A stretch of DNA of 17,852 nt. It comes from Holophagaceae bacterium (lineage in GTDB: Bacteria > Acidobacteriota > Holophagae > Holophagales > Holophagaceae). The notes beneath the pieces were generated by a model, which made no database searches, was not told the origin of the DNA, and saw nothing but the letters and a program-made list of their open reading frames with translations. A program made the translations under genes and the position numbers. Positions 15,135 to 17,852 of the stretch are shown here, in pieces; positions within the stretch are counted from its first letter, which is position 1, and each line of letters opens with the position of its first letter. The stretch spans positions 1 through 17,852 of the forward strand of contig JANXQX010000318.1 in assembly GCA_025353305.1 (NCBI GenBank). The letters are read 5' to 3'.

Positions 15135-15157
15135 CCTGAACAGCCCGGCCTGTCAGG
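15135..15157 (-). promoter_or_regulatory. Hairpin covering the desaturase Shine-Dalgarno
   Basis: On the minus-strand transcript CCTGACAG pairs with CTGTTCAGG (one bulged U) around a six-base GC-rich loop. The last bases of the right arm are part of the AGGAG at 15137-15133. Folding would hide the ribosome site; temperature or a factor could open it. Structure only, no conservation data. Confidence 0.35.
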
Positions 15158-15226
15158 CAAGGGCATCACTAAGCATAGCCCGCCTTCTGTGCCTACCGCG
15201 TGACTTCATCTTCACAACTCTTAACC

Positions 15227-15254
15227 TCAACATTCCCATTCAAATTGCTATGAT
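15227..15254 (+). promoter_or_regulatory. Candidate sigma70 promoter of the Kelch/Ig gene
   Basis: TCAACA (15227-15232) and TATGAT (15249-15254) are 16 bases apart, four and five of six matches to consensus. The start codon is 42 bases downstream of the -10, with AAAGG at 15287-15291 as ribosome site. Confidence 0.4.
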
Positions 15255-15296
15255 CCAGGCAACCAACCGCACACCTGGTTCCAGATAAAGGTACCC

Positions 15297-17498
15297 ATGC
15301 GCCTGCTTCGCTCCATATTTTCTGCCATGACACTTGTGGCCTCTGTCCTGGCCGTGGCGCCAACCGTTTCCTGCGGCGGTGGCGGTGGCGGGACCCCGGT
15401 CACAACGCCGCCGCCAACCACAGGCTCCATGACCCTCACAGTCAACGGCCTGCCCAGTCCGGTGCCTGCGGCCATCGCCATTTCGGGGCCCGGTAGCTTC
15501 AGCCTGAACGCCACCGGGAGCGTCACGATTCCTAATTTAGGTCCTGGCTCATACACCGTAAACGCCTCGAACGTGGTGAGTGGGGGCAGCACGTATCTGG
15601 GGTCACCAGCCACACAAGCAGCCATTGTGGTCGCGGGGCAGACGGTCATCGCCACGGTGGCCTATGCAGCCCAGGCTATTTCCGTGAGCGTGAGTCCAAC
15701 CAACCCGAGGGTCGGGGCGAATGGGACCGTCCAACTCAGCGCGGTGGTTTCCGGGACTTCGAACCAGAATGTCACCTGGTCCGTAGAAGAGGGTGTTTTG
15801 GGCGGGAGCATCTCTTCCCAGGGCCTCTACACTGCACCCGCCGCGACCGGGACCTACCATGCACGGGCTACTTCCCTTGCGGGCGACGGCACCAGTTACT
15901 CGCGCTCCTCCATCACCGTGAGCGCATTGGGGGGCTTCCATATCTATCCCAACGGCCTGGACGTCGCCCCGGGTGGTACCTGGAGCTTCCAAGCCCTGGA
16001 CGACGCAACGCTGGTCACCACGGTGACCTGGAGTATCACCGCCACCGCCGGGACCATCACCCAGGCTGGATTGTTCACCGCCAGCGCCACCCTTGGAACC
16101 TACACGTTGACAGCCACGAACACAGCCACCCAGCAACAGGCCACCACCTCGGTCCGGATCGTTTCCAACGTCACCTTGAACCTTTACGGATTCGGCGAGG
16201 GCAATACGCTTTTCTCATGCGATGGCGCCTTCTTCGGATGGGAGCTGCACCCGGATTCGGGCATTGACCGCACCGTCACCTGGGATGTGGTGGAAGGCGC
16301 ATTGGGCGGTTCCCTCCTGAACATGGATTGGTATCGCATCTACCTGGGCTCGAACACACCGGGCACCTACCATGTAAGGGCCACGCCCACCGCGGACCCC
16401 TCCAAAGTCCAGCAGAGGACGGTGGTGGTCAGCGCCAATCCTGGCGCCGGGGCCTTCCAGCCCACCTCGAACGCACCGGCCACCACGCGGATCGGCCATG
16501 GGGCCGCAGCACTCCCGGACGGTCGCGTGGTGATCACCGGGGGATGGGGCGGCAATCCGGGCGGTTACCTGAGCTCGGTCGAGGTCTTCAATCCCGCAAG
16601 CAATGCTTTCTCGACATTGGGCAGCACCCTTCTCCTGGCAAGGTCGGCTCCGGTGCTCGTAACGCTGGACGCGAACCGGATCCTTGTCTGCGGCGGGGAA
16701 ATCGCCTACGACAGCGCATCGAATAGCGGAGAGATCATCCAGGTGGGAGCAGGCACCATCGCCGCGGCCGTCGGGACCATGCGCGTCAAGCGGATGGGAC
16801 ACCAGGTCACGGGGCTCACTACCGGTCCCTACGCCGGGAAATTTCTTATCACGGGTGGCATGGACATGCCCAATTTCTACGGCACCGTGAGCGGTACGGC
16901 GGATCTGTTCGATCCATCCACGAACACCTTCAGTTCCCTCCCCCAGAACATGGAACTGGCGAGGGTCAACCACAGCGCCACCCGGCTCAGCGACGGCCGC
17001 GTACTCATCGTGGGCGGCTACGACGGGAACTCCGCCTTGTCTTCAGCTGAGATCTTCGATCCGGTCACCGGAACCTTCACCTACACCACGGGCCATCTCG
17101 CCGACGCCCGGACCTACCATACAGCGACCCTTCTGGTGGACGGCCGGGTGCTCATCGCCGGGGGAAACACTTACAGCGGAAGCCCGAAGAGCTGCGAGAT
17201 CTTCGATCCAGCCACCGGGACTTTCACCGCGGGACCCGGCATGCTGGAGGGGCGGTTGAACCACACCGCCACGCGGCTCAACGACGGGAGGGTCCTGGTG
17301 ACCGGCGGAAATTCCGGGAGCTACCGCTTCCACGGGACCGCCGAGGTTTTCACCCCCGGCTCCAATGGCTGGACCTATTCAGGCCAGATGACGCGGCCGC
17401 GGGAACGCCATATCGCCATTCTTTTACCCAATGGCAAGGTTCTGGTCTCCGGAGATCTGGACAACAAGTCCACCCCCGTCGCGGAAACATCGAACTGA
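15297..17498 (+). CDS. Exported Ig-like/Kelch-repeat protein, probable lipoprotein
   Basis: This is 733 residues. A basic start (MRLLRS) and hydrophobic core (AMTLVASVLAV) lead to PTVSC-GGGGGG, with Cys26 a likely though imperfect lipobox cysteine. A Pro/Thr linker (33-43) follows. Residues 45-125 form a beta-rich carboxypeptidase-regulatory-like domain. Bacterial Ig-like (Big_2-like) units follow at about 126-209, 213-290 and 291-378, each with a V-T-W-S/D-V core and a G-x-Y-T/H-A ending. From residue 398 to the end are Kelch-type blades with DGRV(L/V)(I/V)xGG and (A/V)E(I/V)F(D/N)P signatures: six full copies and a shortened seventh. This should fold into a beta-propeller on an Ig-like stalk at the cell surface, for binding. 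AAAGG lies five bases upstream of ATG. It diverges from the desaturase over 170 bases. The ligand is unknown. Confidence 0.88.
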   Translation: MRLLRSIFSAMTLVASVLAVAPTVSCGGGGGGTPVTTPPPTTGSMTLTVNGLPSPVPAAIAISGPGSFSLNATGSVTIPNLGPGSYTVNASNVVSGGSTYLGSPATQAAIVVAGQTVIATVAYAAQAISVSVSPTNPRVGANGTVQLSAVVSGTSNQNVTWSVEEGVLGGSISSQGLYTAPAATGTYHARATSLAGDGTSYSRSSITVSALGGFHIYPNGLDVAPGGTWSFQALDDATLVTTVTWSITATAGTITQAGLFTASATLGTYTLTATNTATQQQATTSVRIVSNVTLNLYGFGEGNTLFSCDGAFFGWELHPDSGIDRTVTWDVVEGALGGSLLNMDWYRIYLGSNTPGTYHVRATPTADPSKVQQRTVVVSANPGAGAFQPTSNAPATTRIGHGAAALPDGRVVITGGWGGNPGGYLSSVEVFNPASNAFSTLGSTLLLARSAPVLVTLDANRILVCGGEIAYDSASNSGEIIQVGAGTIAAAVGTMRVKRMGHQVTGLTTGPYAGKFLITGGMDMPNFYGTVSGTADLFDPSTNTFSSLPQNMELARVNHSATRLSDGRVLIVGGYDGNSALSSAEIFDPVTGTFTYTTGHLADARTYHTATLLVDGRVLIAGGNTYSGSPKSCEIFDPATGTFTAGPGMLEGRLNHTATRLNDGRVLVTGGNSGSYRFHGTAEVFTPGSNGWTYSGQMTRPRERHIAILLPNGKVLVSGDLDNKSTPVAETSN
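16488..17498 (+). repeat. Kelch-blade coding repeats
   Basis: Repeats of roughly 50 codons begin at residues such as RIGHGAAALPDGR, ARVNHSATRLSDGR, ARTYHTATLLVDGR and GRLNHTATRLNDGR. The last three are the most alike even at DNA level (shared GAGATCTTCGATCC near 17047 and 17200), which suggests recent internal duplication. The first two blades are more diverged, and the second lacks the usual DGR. Confidence 0.75.
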
Positions 17499-17548
17499 AA
17501 ATGCTTCACGATCGCCTACTGGACCTTCATTTCCTGGGCCATTGGACA

Positions 17549-17852
17549 TCATTCATCGATCTCCTCAGGCTTGACGCTGTCTAGAGAAGGCTTGTCATTT
17601 TCAGCCACAGGCCAATAGCTTTGCTCGTACAGGAAGGCGAAAGTCAGGGTGGCGCTGGTGGCCATGATCACCACGACGGCGCCTGCCGCTGGCTTTTCGC
17701 CCAACAAGGGGATACAGGAGCGAGCGAGCAGCACGAGGCCGGAAAGAGCCGAGAGCCAGCCACCGGCGCGATGACGAAGCATGAGCGGCACGACCGCCAG
17801 CAGCAGTCCTCCCAAGCCCCAAGCCATCCAGAACCCGGTCTCCCACCGAGCC
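17549..17852 (-). CDS. Small membrane protein of unknown function, 5' end beyond the window
   Basis: About 100 residues are visible, open at the right edge. An internal ATG at 17827 could start a 92-residue protein, but the frame upstream reads RWETGFWM directly into the first hydrophobic helix, so the gene probably begins outside. Three hydrophobic segments are seen: FWMAWGLGGLLLAVVPLML, WLSALSGLVLLARSCIPLL and GAVVVIMATSATLTFAFLY. A charged tail rich in Glu and Asp (KPSLDSVKPEEIDE) follows. I do not recognise the family. It converges on the Kelch gene, with 50 bases and no clear terminator between them. Confidence 0.6.
   Translation of the reverse strand, partial: ARWETGFWMAWGLGGLLLAVVPLMLRHRAGGWLSALSGLVLLARSCIPLLGEKPAAGAVVVIMATSATLTFAFLYEQSYWPVAENDKPSLDSVKPEEIDE

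Overview
The window is chromosomal bacterial DNA of moderately high GC. It is densely packed with protein genes, and I see no RNA genes, CRISPR arrays or transposases. The Gram-negative envelope is clear from a TolC/AcrA/AcrB-type pump. The mix of that pump, a Kelch plus Ig-like surface protein with a Cys-Gly-rich lipoprotein-like leader, and a membrane desaturase resembles Acidobacteriota of the Holophagae/Geothrix type. That assignment is an inference from style, not from a marker gene.

Region 1 (1-7004) is a glycan or glycoconjugate modification locus. On the minus strand, reading leftwards, lie a GT41 (SPINDLY/OGT-like) glycosyltransferase, a SAM methyltransferase one base behind it, and a free-standing carrier protein-thioesterase didomain that runs off the left edge. 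On the plus strand lie an FkbM-family methyltransferase, a TPR protein fused to a fucosyltransferase-like (GT23/GT65-type) domain, and a GT2 glycosyltransferase. The set suggests assembly and capping (methylation, possibly acylation) of a surface glycan or glycoprotein. The acceptor is unknown. Parts of 1683-6074 look less GC-rich than the rest.

Region 2 (7038-13400, minus) is a complete multidrug-efflux operon in the order TetR regulator, TolC-like outer-membrane channel, membrane fusion protein, RND pump, with gaps of 1 to 44 bases. Upstream lie two near-identical 16-bp palindromes. One fills the spacer of a sigma70-like promoter and the other lies just before the regulator start. They are very likely the repressor's operators. 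A small membrane protein (13600-13950) diverges from the same control region.

Region 3 (13975-17852) holds an acyl-CoA/acyl-lipid desaturase with an unusual charged, Trp-rich C-terminal helix. Divergent from it is a secreted Ig-like/Kelch-propeller protein. The 3' part of a small membrane-protein gene is cut by the right edge.

No stretch over 300 bases is without a gene. The longest gaps are 3573-3817, 939-1129, 13401-13599 and 15127-15296. I found no convincing rho-independent terminator, including between the convergent pairs at 7005-7037, 13951-13974 and 17499-17548.
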